Shown here in pieces: positions 22,226-32,249 of a stretch of 64,000 bases of DNA. The position numbers and the translations under genes are program-made. Below the pieces are notes generated by a model that saw nothing but the letters and a program-made list of their open reading frames with translations, did not search any database and was not told where the DNA came from. Positions within the stretch are counted from its first letter, which is position 1; every line of letters begins with the position of its first letter. This DNA comes from Amphibacillus sp. MSJ-3. GTDB lineage: Bacteria > Bacillota > Bacilli > Bacillales > Amphibacillaceae. The stretch lies in assembly GCF_018919165.1 (NCBI RefSeq), contig NZ_JAHLQM010000008.1, positions 16,671-80,670 of the forward strand, read 5' to 3'.

Positions 22226-23671
22226 ATGAAGAATTCAAGGTTTAATGATTATAAATTGGGTGATGAGATCATCACTTCCCTTCAGGCTTTAGCTTATCAC
22301 ACACCAACTGACGTGCAGCGAAAGGTGATCCCACTCGTCTTAGAACAAACAGATCTGATCGTGAAGTCGCAAACCGGAAGCGGTAAGACAGCCGCCTATG
22401 CAATTCCGATTGCTGAATCGATTGATTGGCTTGAGAATAAACCCCAGGCCTTAATTTTGACACCAACGAGAGAGCTTGCTGTTCAGGTTAAAGAGGATTT
22501 TACCAACATCGGGCGCTTTAAACGAATTAAGGCGCTGGCTGTGTTTGGTAAGCAATCTTTCGCAAGCCAAAAAGTACAATTAAAACAAAAGACACATGTC
22601 GTTGTTGGCACACCTGGCCGTGTCTTTGATCATATCGGTAAAGGGACACTATCGTTAGACCAGATCCGCTATTTGGTCATCGATGAAGCGGATGAAATGT
22701 TGAATATGGGCTTTATCGAACAGGTCGAGGCGATTATCAAAGCCCTACCTAAAGATCGAGTGACAATGCTTTTCTCGGCTACCTTACCAAAGGAGATTAA
22801 AGAGCTTTCGCATAGGTATATGGTAGAACCTGTCGACATTGAGATAGAGACAGGTGCAATAACAGCAGATGAAATTGATCATGTGCTGATTGAAGTGTCA
22901 GATGATCAAAAATATGACCTCCTCCGTGATTTAACGATCGTTGAAAATCCAGATAGCTGTATAATTTTTTGTCGGACAAAAGGGCGCGTTGATCGGTTGA
23001 CTGATCAATTAATTAAAGCAGGCTATCCATGTGGTAAAATCCATGGTGACATGGCCCAAGAAGCTCGGCTTGCTGTGATGCGTGACTTTAAACACGGCCG
23101 TTTTCGCTATTTAGTGGCAACTGATTTAGCTGCGCGAGGCATCGATATTGATAAGCTCAGTCATATTATCAACTATGATCTGCCACTAAAAAAGGAGGGC
23201 TACGTCCATCGCACTGGAAGAACTGGGAGGGCTGGCGAGGTAGGGAAAGCAATCACATTTATGCTTCCGTCTGAAGAGAAGTTTTTACCAGAGATTGAAG
23301 CCTATCTTGGTTTTGAGATTAAGCGATCAGCAGCTCCAAAGAAAGCGGAAGTGGCTAAGAATCGGCCAGCCTTTGATCGGAAAATCAACCTAAAATCAAC
23401 GATAAAAAAAGAAAAAAATGAAAATCTAAATAAAGATATTATGAAACTGTACTTTAATGGTGGTAAGAGAAAGAAGCTTAGAGCAGTTGATTTTGTAGGG
23501 ACAATCGCTAAAATAAAGGGTGTAACCGCAGAGGATATTGGGATTATTACTATTCTTGATCGGGCAACTTTTATCGAAATCTTAAATGGCAAAGGTCCCC
23601 TAGTCTTAAAAACGATGAAGAACACAACAGTAAAAGGGAAGTTGTTGAAGGTTTATGAAGCTAAGGAATAA
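22226..23671 (+). CDS. dbpA: DEAD-box RNA helicase, DbpA/YxiN type
   Basis: 481 residues, matching the 479 of Bacillus YxiN. All helicase motifs are present: Q motif near residue 25, [20 protein letters not shown] in [17 protein letters not shown] and [10 protein letters not shown]. The C-terminal 75 residues ([19 protein letters not shown] onward) form the RRM-like DbpA RNA-binding domain that recognises hairpin 92 of 23S rRNA, so the protein acts in large-subunit assembly. A ribosome site, AAAGAGG, precedes the ATG. It is monocistronic. Confidence 0.94.
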   Translation: MKNSRFNDYKLGDEIITSLQALAYHTPTDVQRKVIPLVLEQTDLIVKSQTGSGKTAAYAIPIAESIDWLENKPQALILTPTRELAVQVKEDFTNIGRFKRIKALAVFGKQSFASQKVQLKQKTHVVVGTPGRVFDHIGKGTLSLDQIRYLVIDEADEMLNMGFIEQVEAIIKALPKDRVTMLFSATLPKEIKELSHRYMVEPVDIEIETGAITADEIDHVLIEVSDDQKYDLLRDLTIVENPDSCIIFCRTKGRVDRLTDQLIKAGYPCGKIHGDMAQEARLAVMRDFKHGRFRYLVATDLAARGIDIDKLSHIINYDLPLKKEGYVHRTGRTGRAGEVGKAITFMLPSEEKFLPEIEAYLGFEIKRSAAPKKAEVAKNRPAFDRKINLKSTIKKEKNENLNKDIMKLYFNGGKRKKLRAVDFVGTIAKIKGVTAEDIGIITILDRATFIEILNGKGPLVLKTMKNTTVKGKLLKVYEAKE

Positions 23672-23767
23672 GAGGGTCGCTGAACAAAAAGAAAGATCAA
23701 AAAGTTAGTTAATTCCACATATATAAAGGATAATAAAGGTATTATATTAAAAGAGGAGGCTCTACAA

Positions 23768-24892
23768 ATGAAGGAAAAATATAAGCCCTTGTTTGAACCG
23801 TTTACTTTTAAATCGGGTGTTACGATCGATAATCGGATTGTGATGGCACCGATGACCACAAACTCAGCATTTGAAAATGGCATGGTGACGACAGATGAGC
23901 ACAATTATTATAAACGTCGGACAAAAGGCCTTGGTGCAGTGATTACTTCTTGTGCGCAAGTTAGAGAAGATGGAAAATTCGCTGGCTCATTAAGCGCTGC
24001 ATCTGACATGCATATTGAGAGCTTAGCCAAACTCGCAGACACGATTAAAAGTACGGGTACAAAAGCGATCTTGCAAATTTTCCACGTTGGCCGAATGGGA
24101 TCAGCCCGCACACTCAGAGGGCTTCAACCTGTCAGTGCAAGTGCAATCGCAGCCATGCGTGAAAATGCTGAAATACCAAGAGCATTAGCAGATGAAGAAA
24201 TACATGACATCATTGAAGCCTTTGGCCAAGCAACGAGAAGAGCGATTCTAGCAGGATTCGATGGTGTAGAAATTCACGGAGCCAACACATATTTAATCCA
24301 GCAATTTTTCTCACCACACTCTAATCAAAGAGATGATCACTGGGGCGGGACATTAGAAAAACGAATGAACTTCCCGCTAGCAGTTGTTGATTCCGTTAAA
24401 GCAGCAATCAAAAAACATGCTGATCGACCTTTTATATTAGGTTACCGGATTTCTCCCGAAGAGATCGAAGAGCCAGGCATCACACTGGACGATACATTAG
24501 CTCTATTAAGGGAATTAAAAGAAAAAGAACTCGACTATATTCACATATCCACCGGTCATTACCTGCAAAGCTCTATCCGTAATTCGGAAGATCAAACACC
24601 AGTCCTTAAAGCAATTGTTGAAACAGTTGGTGCAGATACGCCAATTATTGGGGTTGGCCAAATCATTACACCAGACGATGCTATTTCAGCAATCGAAGAA
24701 CTAAACCTACCACTATTAGCGATAGGTAGGGAACTAATTGTCGAACCTGATTGGATTATTAAAGTCAAAACAGGAAAAGAAAGCACGATCCGGACAGAAA
24801 TTCATTTGGAAGACAGGGCAGACTTAGCCTTCCCTGACGCAATGTGGGAATATATACAGACCAGACCAGGATGGTTGCCGATCGTTAAGTAA
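23768..24892 (+). CDS. NADH:flavin oxidoreductase, Old Yellow Enzyme family
   Basis: 374 residues. An FMN-binding TIM barrel begins with IDNRIVMAPMTT. The active-site segment DGVEIHGANTYLIQQFFSPHSNQRDD carries the substrate-binding His and Asn pattern. It resembles Bacillus YqiG (372 residues). Members reduce activated C=C bonds; the natural substrate is unknown. AGAGGAGG lies eight bases before the ATG, and a hairpin terminator follows at 24937. Confidence 0.9.
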   Translation: MKEKYKPLFEPFTFKSGVTIDNRIVMAPMTTNSAFENGMVTTDEHNYYKRRTKGLGAVITSCAQVREDGKFAGSLSAASDMHIESLAKLADTIKSTGTKAILQIFHVGRMGSARTLRGLQPVSASAIAAMRENAEIPRALADEEIHDIIEAFGQATRRAILAGFDGVEIHGANTYLIQQFFSPHSNQRDDHWGGTLEKRMNFPLAVVDSVKAAIKKHADRPFILGYRISPEEIEEPGITLDDTLALLRELKEKELDYIHISTGHYLQSSIRNSEDQTPVLKAIVETVGADTPIIGVGQIITPDDAISAIEELNLPLLAIGRELIVEPDWIIKVKTGKESTIRTEIHLEDRADLAFPDAMWEYIQTRPGWLPIVK

Positions 24893-24936
24893 GATAAGGA
24901 AAAAGAGAGAGTGGAACAAAACGCGGCTAAAAAATA

Positions 24937-24970
24937 AAAAGGGGATTCAATAGATACTGGATTCCCTTTT
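24937..24970 (+). terminator. Terminator after the OYE gene
   Basis: AAAAGGGGATTCA pairs with TGGATTCCCTTTT over 13 bp with two wobble pairs, ending in four T. Confidence 0.75.
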
Positions 24971-25017
24971 GATATTATGATTATTTATATGGATTCATCA
25001 CGACTTAAATGGTTTAG

Positions 25018-25240
25018 AAGTGTCGCTCCGTGATTTACAGTCTGGGTGGACGCTTTCCCTGGGTACGTCCTCGGGCGCACGGGATGTGGGTCAGTTAGAC
25101 GTTGCCACAGGACGTGGCGGTTTTAGTCTAACATTCCTTATTGCTCCACTGCCGTGTTGCAATAAGGATTTCCGGACGCGCACTTTTTCCGCAGGAGTTG
25201 CCACCTGGAGTGAAAATCAACGGTGCGTTCTATTAGGTAA
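25018..25240. repeat. GC-richer palindromic intergenic repeat, Bacillaceae type
   Basis: This non-coding stretch is visibly GC-richer than its surroundings. CGCTTTCCCTGGGTACGTCC and TTTTTCCGCAGGAGTTGCCA resemble the ends of a dispersed repeat seen in many Bacillaceae genomes (recalled, not searched). Internal structure: GTTAGAC/GTCTAAC (25094-25132) enclosing GCCAC/GTGGC, and TCCTTATTGC/GCAATAAGGA (25135-25168). A 78-codon ORF across it has no homology pattern and is not accepted. Confidence 0.65.
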
Positions 25241-25297
25241 GTTGTTTGACTTTTAATGACTAACCTTGAATTGGGATTTTAGTCATCTTATACAACA

Positions 25298-25343
25298 AAA
25301 AAAGCAACCTAGATCTGACCTTACAGATCCAAGTCGCTTTTTT
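25298..25343. terminator. Bidirectional terminator between the OYE gene and the hybrid kinase
   Basis: AAAAAAGC...AGATCTG (25298-25317) pairs with CAGATC...GCTTTTTT (25324-25343), with A- and T-rich ends on either side. It probably ends the kinase transcript on the minus strand. Confidence 0.75.
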
Positions 25344-25502
25344 ACTTTTTCAGTGGCCACGAAAATTTAGAAGGTATCTTTTCGTATCAATCGAAAAGAT
25401 AAAAGTTTGCGTGTTTTAGTCTGTTCCTGCAACCTTAGACAGTCCTAAATCAAGATTTCCCCTCTCCGATTAAGTTAAAATCGACAGTGTGATTTATCCC
25501 AA

Positions 25503-28500
25503 TTAGGAACTCTTTAGTTTATTTATAGGTTGTTGACTAGACATTTTAGCAACTTCATCATTAGGAATCTGAAACGATACTGTTGTGCCGTGATTAGGTA
25601 TGCTTCGGATTGATAATCCTTTTCCGTATAATTTTAATAAACGCCGGTTGGTATTTGAAATACCAATACCCTTCACGGATTCAGGTGGGTCAGTTAAAAG
25701 ATGTGTGATCTTATCCGAACTCATTCCCACACCATCATCGCTAATTGCTATTTCTTGATAACCTTGATAATCTGTAGTTTTGATGGTGATAGTTCCTCCC
25801 CTTTGCCGTTTGAGAATACCATGCCTAATTGCATTTTCTACTAAGGGTTGAATGGATAATGGAGGAATTTTTGCTAACAAGTCACCTTCAAGCTCCCATT
25901 CCACTTGGATTCTATCCCCAAATCTAGCTTGTTCAATATATAGGTAGGAACGTGTGATCTTTAATTCTTCTTCAAGGTAGATTAAAGGTTGTGTATTATG
26001 GATATCAAAACTACGTTGCAGGTAATTTCCAAATTCGTTAAGTAATTTGACCATTCTGTCTGTATCTATTTCTGCTAAAGAAGCAATCGTGTTTAATGTA
26101 TTAAATAAGAAATGCGGTTTTATTTGAGCCTGCATCCAGGCAGCTTCCATGCGAAGTTGTTTATTAACAGACTGCTTTAATGTTGTTAATGCCTTCACGC
26201 GTGCTTGTAATTCTAATCTATCCACTGGTTTAGTTAAATAGTCATTTGCACCTGCTTGGAAGCCAGTATAAACATCTTCAGCTTGTGCTCTTGCCGTCAG
26301 AATTAAAATTGGTAGTTCCGAAAGAGTAAATTGTTTACGAATCGTCCTTGTTAATTCATAACCTGACATGTTTGGCATCATTGCATCTGTAATGACCAAA
26401 TCCCATTCCCTGGTATTTAAAAGTTCTAATGCTTGATGACCACTTGTAGCCGTGGCTATGTCGAAATCTGTATCAAGGATATTCTTTAAAACGCGTAGAT
26501 TAATAGGATCATCATCAACAACTAATATATTGGTATTTGTCACTTTACTTTCAGAAAGGGTATCAGCCGACTCCGTCATTAATTCGGGTTCCTCTTCTAT
26601 CCGCGCAGAGCTAGTCATTTCTGTTTTACGATTTAGTTCAGCTGTTGAAGTTTCTGCCAAAGGAATAGTGAAGGTAAATATCGATCCCTTGTCAACCTCT
26701 GATTCCACTTTAATTGTTCCACCATGTAATTCCACAAGTTGTTTACAAACGTTGAGTCCTAAGCCAATCCCACTATTGATGGCAGTTGTGCTCTTGTCGT
26801 CTTGTTTATAGGCTTGAAAAATATAGGGTTGAATTTCTTTATCAATACCGACACCAGTATCTGTAATTGTGATGATGGCCATCTTTTTTTCCTGTGAAGC
26901 ACCAATGGTTACAGTCCCCTCGTTTGTAAACTTCACCGCATTATGGATTAAGTTAAATAATATTTGAATCAATTTATTTTTGTCCGCGTAAAGGTCGGGG
27001 AAGGAAGCGGGAACTTTTGATCGTAAAGAAATGTTTTTTCCTTCTGTCATAAAATAAATCATATCAAGTACCCCAGTAGTAATTGTGTGTAAATTTACCC
27101 TTTCCTTATGAAGGTCAATATCTTGTTCCTGGAGTCGTGTGATATCAAGTAGATCATTTAAGGTAAAACTCATATGTTGTCCAATTTGAATGAGTAATTT
27201 TAAGTCAGCTTTATTTTTCTCTGTTAATGAATGCTTTTGTTCAGCTAAGATTGTTTGGGCAATATTGATCACTCCATGAAGCGGGTTGCGTAGTTCATGG
27301 GAGGTTTTTGCCAGAAATTCATCCTTTTTTTGATCTGCAATTTTCAGCTCATCAACAAGATCGTTCACTTGTTCGTTTTGTCGATAGAAGCGTTTAAACC
27401 AAAAGAGTGCTAATCCAATAAAAGCACAGATATAATCAAATGGGTAAAAAGGCAAATGAATTCCTGAAACTGCCTTAATAAGTCCCCAGATAATCCCGGA
27501 TATGACGCCGATTATAATGACAGCAATGAAAATAGACTCTTCTTTGTATTGAAAATAGTCCTTTAATGCTAATGGTATCACGGTAATAAAGGAGATAAAA
27601 TAAAGAGCGAAAAAGATCATATTAACTTCGATTAAATCATTAAGGGGTAAGAAAATGATTAGGAGTGCGCAAACCCCATACAGAATGGTGAACCATTTAA
27701 ATTGTTTGTATTTCTTAAAGTCTTTCAATAAATATCTCATCATTTGGACAAGAAATAAAGCTGCTCCCAGATAAATGATTTCTTTAAATTTAAATGACCA
27801 TTCATAATTTAAATGTAACCATTCCATTGAGGCACTATTATAAGTAAGTAACTCATCCATGGCAGGAAAAAGAAATCCGACTGCGAAAAACAGCATAATT
27901 CTTTCACGATGAATAAAGATATAAATTAGAAGACTGTAGACACTGTGAAGAATCAAAATAACAACCATGCTTATGACCAAATAATCTTCAAAATTTTTAT
28001 TATTTGTTATTGCTTTTAAACTACCAAATTTAAAGGGCTTACTGACTGAGATTCCTTTAGTAGTATCAAAATTAGAAACCTGTAACATTATGTCAATTTC
28101 ATTATCGTCAATGTTAAATGTCGCTAGATAAGGGTTTCCTTTCCCTTTATGTTGACTTTTATCTGATGATACAATACCCGATTGTTCTTTTAAATGACCA
28201 TTTATATATAGTGCTGATGCTGTATTTGTGGATGGTATACGTATAGAAAGTAAATGGCCAAAATCGGTATCCTTATCAAGATAAATCTTCAAATAGTAGG
28301 TTCCATATTTAATGGATTCATCGACCCTTTCTTGCTCTGATATATTAATAAATTGATCAATCTGATTGGGATGAAGGTCTTGTGGATCCTCAATGAGCCT
28401 TTCCGGAATAAACGACCATTCTCCATCAAGTGCAAGGATTTGATCATCACTTAAATCATAGTCTTGTAAATCTAATACGCCTTCTTTAGCGACAGGTTGT

Positions 28501-28622
28501 TCAGAAGGGGAATAATAAAAATAAAAATACCATAACAAGCGAAGGCTAGTTAAGAATAGCAAGATGGCGATTAATATGAATAAGCTGGTTGGTTTATTTC
28601 TTTTGGCTTGCAATTTGATCAA
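25503..28622 (-). CDS. Hybrid sensor histidine kinase with two kinase modules (7TMR-DISM, HisKA, REC, LytS-type)
   Basis: 1039 residues. A signal anchor is followed by an extracellular jelly-roll-like region (about 45-200) and about seven membrane helices (about 205-410), the 7TMR-DISM layout. A HisKA module follows with His442 in SHELRNPL and an ATPase domain (DTGVGI, GIGLGL). Then comes a receiver domain with Asp746 in VITDAMMPN and KPVD. A second, LytS/YehU-type kinase ends the protein, with His837 in QIKPHFLFNT and its own ATPase (VENAIRHG, DDGVGM). Its ATG overlaps the stop of the response regulator gene by 4 bp, so the two are co-translated. The signal is unknown. Adjacency suggests control of the pilus genes. 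Confidence 0.9.
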   Translation of the reverse strand: MIKLQAKRNKPTSLFILIAILLFLTSLRLLWYFYFYYSPSEQPVAKEGVLDLQDYDLSDDQILALDGEWSFIPERLIEDPQDLHPNQIDQFINISEQERVDESIKYGTYYLKIYLDKDTDFGHLLSIRIPSTNTASALYINGHLKEQSGIVSSDKSQHKGKGNPYLATFNIDDNEIDIMLQVSNFDTTKGISVSKPFKFGSLKAITNNKNFEDYLVISMVVILILHSVYSLLIYIFIHRERIMLFFAVGFLFPAMDELLTYNSASMEWLHLNYEWSFKFKEIIYLGAALFLVQMMRYLLKDFKKYKQFKWFTILYGVCALLIIFLPLNDLIEVNMIFFALYFISFITVIPLALKDYFQYKEESIFIAVIIIGVISGIIWGLIKAVSGIHLPFYPFDYICAFIGLALFWFKRFYRQNEQVNDLVDELKIADQKKDEFLAKTSHELRNPLHGVINIAQTILAEQKHSLTEKNKADLKLLIQIGQHMSFTLNDLLDITRLQEQDIDLHKERVNLHTITTGVLDMIYFMTEGKNISLRSKVPASFPDLYADKNKLIQILFNLIHNAVKFTNEGTVTIGASQEKKMAIITITDTGVGIDKEIQPYIFQAYKQDDKSTTAINSGIGLGLNVCKQLVELHGGTIKVESEVDKGSIFTFTIPLAETSTAELNRKTEMTSSARIEEEPELMTESADTLSESKVTNTNILVVDDDPINLRVLKNILDTDFDIATATSGHQALELLNTREWDLVITDAMMPNMSGYELTRTIRKQFTLSELPILILTARAQAEDVYTGFQAGANDYLTKPVDRLELQARVKALTTLKQSVNKQLRMEAAWMQAQIKPHFLFNTLNTIASLAEIDTDRMVKLLNEFGNYLQRSFDIHNTQPLIYLEEELKITRSYLYIEQARFGDRIQVEWELEGDLLAKIPPLSIQPLVENAIRHGILKRQRGGTITIKTTDYQGYQEIAISDDGVGMSSDKITHLLTDPPESVKGIGISNTNRRLLKLYGKGLSIRSIPNHGTTVSFQIPNDEVAKMSSQQPINKLKSS

Positions 28623-29773
28623 ACCCCTTTCAGAGATTTACTTTTGTGATCTGATCTTTTCTTATTTCGAATCCATTGTTCATACCAATTCTGAATGTGG
28701 GGCTCTACTTCCAAACCAAGTTCTATCAAGGTACTTTTATATTGATTAAATTGGTGGTCGACAAGGACTCCATAGCCAAAACGGTCATATATATTCATTA
28801 AGGAAAAGTTTGCTTTCTCATTTGCTGGTGTTAACTTATATATTTTAGAATACCATTTTTCAGCGTTTTCTAGATAGTTATAATATAAATAAAAACCTGC
28901 GATTTGATGAGCAGATTTTAGCCATAACTCTTCTAATCGCTTGCGTTCGGCTTCAGCCCAAAAGTAATTATATTCTTGTAAATAAGGACCTGTGTATAAT
29001 TTCATAATTTCTTCATACTTATTAATGTTATCTTTACTGACAGGTGGTGCAGAAAGAATAGAATTTTCCCATTCGACAATGTCGATAGCAACATTGTTAA
29101 GCGTCAGTCGGTATCCGTCCTTAACATTCTCCAATAATATATATTGGCAAAATTGATTTAACGTTTTACGGATATGATAAATTGTTGTATATAATTGTGA
29201 ATAATCATGCTCACCTAGCTTTAGCAAATCGGCTAACTCAGATTTAAGTAGGGTTTCTCCATTATGTAATAATAAATATAAAAATAACTCTTGGGCTTTC
29301 GCTGTGCGAAAATGGACAATTTCGGGATTATCACCGGCAATTTCAAAGGATAATTCTTTGCAAACCTTTATCTGAAGATGATTCTTTTCTGATATTTTCT
29401 TCATTCGGTAGTAGTCTAGCATTTTTTCGATTCGGTTTACTGTTATTTTTAATCGATTTAATTGAATCGGCTTGAGAATATAGTCTAATGAATCTAATCC
29501 AAATGCTTGAACTGCATATTCATGAAATCCTGTTACAAAAACAATGATCAAAGATGGTTTAATTTCAAGAAGCTTTTCTGCCAATTGAATCCCATTCATT
29601 TGAGGCATCTCTATATCTAGGAAAACGACGTCAATTTCATTCAATATTTTTGCATCTCGGTCAATTTTAAATTCAACAAATTTATGAACGACTGAGATAT
29701 CACTAATTTTTTTAAGTTGACTTTCTAAAAAGTCTAAAGCAAGGGATTCATCGTCAATCAGTATTGCTTTCAT
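28619..29773 (-). CDS. Response regulator, REC-wHTH-BTAD (SARP-like)
   Basis: 384 residues from the ATG at 29773, nine bases after AGAGG; the ATG at 29782 abuts that site and is less likely. The receiver domain has Asp53 in VVFLDIEMP and the Lys of ILKPIQ. A winged helix follows (FRTAKAQELFLYLLLH, then LYTTIYHIRKTLNQF). The C-terminal BTAD is all-helical, with WAEAERKRLEELW. This is the layout of SARP-type activators with a receiver attached. It overlaps the hybrid kinase gene by 4 bp and is the probable output of that kinase. It is a paralogue of the regulator at 30102. Confidence 0.88.
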   Translation of the reverse strand: MKAILIDDESLALDFLESQLKKISDISVVHKFVEFKIDRDAKILNEIDVVFLDIEMPQMNGIQLAEKLLEIKPSLIIVFVTGFHEYAVQAFGLDSLDYILKPIQLNRLKITVNRIEKMLDYYRMKKISEKNHLQIKVCKELSFEIAGDNPEIVHFRTAKAQELFLYLLLHNGETLLKSELADLLKLGEHDYSQLYTTIYHIRKTLNQFCQYILLENVKDGYRLTLNNVAIDIVEWENSILSAPPVSKDNINKYEEIMKLYTGPYLQEYNYFWAEAERKRLEELWLKSAHQIAGFYLYYNYLENAEKWYSKIYKLTPANEKANFSLMNIYDRFGYGVLVDHQFNQYKSTLIELGLEVEPHIQNWYEQWIRNKKRSDHKSKSLKGV

Positions 29774-29856
29774 ATCTATCATCCTCTAGGTTATGTTTAT
29801 ATTGTAAAAAAGTTAAAAAAATAAAAATCCAGTTATCTTCTATAATTGGAGGGATT

Positions 29857-29919
29857 GGTGAAGTAACAACACGACCCCATATTGAAAAAATATCTGGCAG
29901 GTTGTTACTCCGATTCACC
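29857..29919. repeat. Inverted repeat between the two regulator genes
   Basis: GGTGAAGTAACAAC (29857-29870) is complementary to GTTGTTACTCCGATTCACC (29901-29919) except for a five-base bulge. No T-run follows on either strand, so it may be a regulatory or transcript-stability structure rather than a terminator. The rest of the gap (29774-30101) holds a TACAAT -10-like box near 29802. Confidence 0.45.
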
Positions 29920-30101
29920 ATTTATTGTTAAAATATATGAATTAGATCGATTACTTTAAATATCGTTTGAATTGCTCATTTATTTATATCTATTTTAATA
30001 ATTAAAAAAAATAAATAATTGCTAAGATATGGTGTAGTCCGCTACTTATTTGAAAGGAATAATCGTTTTATCGTCAATTCAAACTTGCTCTATATATTTA
30101 A

Positions 30102-31241
30102 TCATAGCGATTGCAACCAGTTTCGATACCACGTTTGAACTTCTTTATCCGTCTTACTGCCGAACTCATCTTCGAGCATTGTGTTCAAATTTCTATACTG
30201 AACTTGAACGTTATAATGGTCACCAAACTTGTCATATAGCTGCATTAAAACAAAATAAGGATAAACAAGATATGGATATATTTCTTGGATATGCAAGGCT
30301 ATCAGTATAGCCTCTGTATATTTTTGGTTTTCTTCTAGTAAACTGATAACGCTTTTCGATATGGTTAAAAATATGATTCGGTATTGTTCTTTAATATTTT
30401 CTTTCCATATATAAGGCTCTTCTTCTAAGTAATGCCCTTTATAAAGTTTTAAAGCCTTTTTATATAAAACCGTTATTTCTTGCAGATTCCCATTATCCGA
30501 TATGCGGTCTTCTATTTGAATCATTAAGTTTCGCCACTCAATGACATCATAAATTGTCTCCTTGAAATCTATTTCATAGCCATTTACTGTATTAATGATA
30601 TCAATGTCAATGCCAATATCTTTTAGGGTTTTTCTCATTTGGTAAATCGTCGTATATAAATTATCATAAGCTTTGTCCACTTCAATATCTGGCCATAATA
30701 ATTCTATTAATACATCTTTTCGGACAAGTTCCCCACTATTTTGTACTAAATAAATAAATAGTTCGCGTGACTTTGATGTTCTCCATCTGATATTCCTTAT
30801 TTCCTTACCGTTCTTCGTAAAGTGGAGATATTTAAAAGTATGTATCATTACTGTATTTTCTTGATTTCTAGGTGTTGGTGGAAGCAAATTGTTGAAATGA
30901 TGAAGAATCTGGTGTATTCTCTTTTCTGTGTATGGTTTTAATACGTAGTCTGTTACACCAATTTCGAATGCTTTTATCGCATATTCATCATGAGCTGTTA
31001 TAAAAATAACAATGGTGTTGATATTTTTTTCAAGAAGCTTTTTAGTGATTTCTATCCCGTCTATTCCTGGCATATTAATATCTAGAAAAACAAGGTCGGG
31101 TTTGTACTTTACAATTGCTTCGAATGCTTTATAACCGTCTAAATATGCCCCTTGTAACTCAACGATATTAGATGACTTTAGGAATCTTTCTAATTGATAG
31201 ATTGCAAGTTGTTCGTCGTCAGCAATTATTACCTTTAACAA
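30102..31241 (-). CDS. Response regulator, REC-wHTH-BTAD (SARP-like), second copy
   Basis: 379 residues with a TTG start supported by AGGAG nine bases upstream. The receiver has Asp54 in LVFLDINMP and VLKPYT. The winged helix contains IRWRTSKSRELFIYLVQ and LYTTIYQMRKTLKDIG, and a helical BTAD follows. It is clearly paralogous to the regulator at 28619 (same architecture and shared LYTTIY.(M/I)RKTL) but has no kinase gene of its own, so both may answer to one kinase. Four 11-bp direct repeats lie 162 bp upstream of its start, oriented towards it, and a matching array precedes the pilin operon. Confidence 0.87.
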   Translation of the reverse strand: MLKVIIADDEQLAIYQLERFLKSSNIVELQGAYLDGYKAFEAIVKYKPDLVFLDINMPGIDGIEITKKLLEKNINTIVIFITAHDEYAIKAFEIGVTDYVLKPYTEKRIHQILHHFNNLLPPTPRNQENTVMIHTFKYLHFTKNGKEIRNIRWRTSKSRELFIYLVQNSGELVRKDVLIELLWPDIEVDKAYDNLYTTIYQMRKTLKDIGIDIDIINTVNGYEIDFKETIYDVIEWRNLMIQIEDRISDNGNLQEITVLYKKALKLYKGHYLEEEPYIWKENIKEQYRIIFLTISKSVISLLEENQKYTEAILIALHIQEIYPYLVYPYFVLMQLYDKFGDHYNVQVQYRNLNTMLEDEFGSKTDKEVQTWYRNWLQSL

Positions 31242-31402
31242 AATAATCAGCTCCTACTGTATATATAATAAGTGTTGAGGTAAGTCATATTATTTTGAAT
31301 ATAGTATTTATAATGTTATAAAGTATGATTGCATTTCATCAAAAAATGATGCTTATATAGTTTTCATTCGAAAAAGTAGAATAACTGTATTAATTTTACT
31401 AT

Positions 31403-31446
31403 CAATAACCGAACAATAACTGAACAATAAGTGACAAATGACTAAA
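31403..31446 (-). promoter_or_regulatory. Tandem 11-bp repeats upstream of the BTAD regulator gene
   Basis: Plus-strand units are CAATAACCGAA, CAATAACTGAA, CAATAAGTGAC and a weaker AAATGACTAAA, directly abutting. Read towards the regulator gene they are TTC(A/G)GTTATTG. SARP-type wHTH-BTAD proteins bind direct repeats with 11-bp phasing, so this is a candidate autoregulatory site. Confidence 0.65.
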
Positions 31447-32249
31447 CATATTTTATCTGGAAGCACGCTGAAAAGGTAAATATAGTTAGGGTCATTTGTA
31501 TTTAACCACCCAATTTTTGATTATAATGTAACCGCTTGCATTTTTCTGTAATCTACTAAAGTTATGATCCCTATTAATGAGTCTAATTTCTAGCTTTGAT
31601 CTGAAGGACTTTAAAAAATTAAATAGATCATTCTTGTTTAGCTCCCTTATTATCACGTCCTTTTTACTTGAATTCTACTTGTGATCTTCTGAGCTTGATT
31701 TCCACCAATGCTTGATGAATACTAGCATTCCCTATCCTTTTTTAAGCGATAGATGGGGAGTGGCTATATTCACATCCAATATCACCTCTACTTATACAGT
31801 TATTTCTACCACTTACAACTATCAATGAAGGTTATTAAAAAATGAGTTGCTGATTGAAAAAAATTCAGCTTTAGACATTCGCTGGTCAGTGGTAGATCAA
31901 TACCAGAAATCTATCCAATTCTTTAAGGAAAATCCTCTCTCTTTTATTTTACAACTAACCAACCCTTAAGAATATACTTTTCTTAATATTGTCATTAATC
32001 ACACACATAGCTGGTAAATGACTAAGAATATAGTCAGATGAGCACGGCCGAGTGACTTAATGATTATAGGCGGTTTAATAGATGAAATAGTACTTGATGT
32101 AATAATCAAATCAAAAAGAATGTCAATTATGGTTAATGGTCTAAGTGTTAAGTAGAAGCTATTTAGTCATGACTTTTGAATGCGGGTATAGTCGGGAACA
32201 GTCGTTTAACCAGATCCTAATCGCCAATTTTGACAGAAAAGTTCTACAA
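31447..32249. other. Long gap before the pilin operon with nothing recognised
   Basis: About 800 bp of AT-rich DNA without a convincing gene, RNA or repeat. It separates the divergent regulator and pilin promoters and is unusually long for this window, so decayed genes or extra binding sites are possible. Confidence 0.4.

Noticed and set aside
25020..25256. 78-codon ORF
   Set aside because: It overlaps the palindromic GC-rich repeat, and its composition reflects the repeat.
30050..30310. 86-codon plus-strand ORF
   Set aside because: It is antisense to the BTAD regulator gene with no ribosome site.
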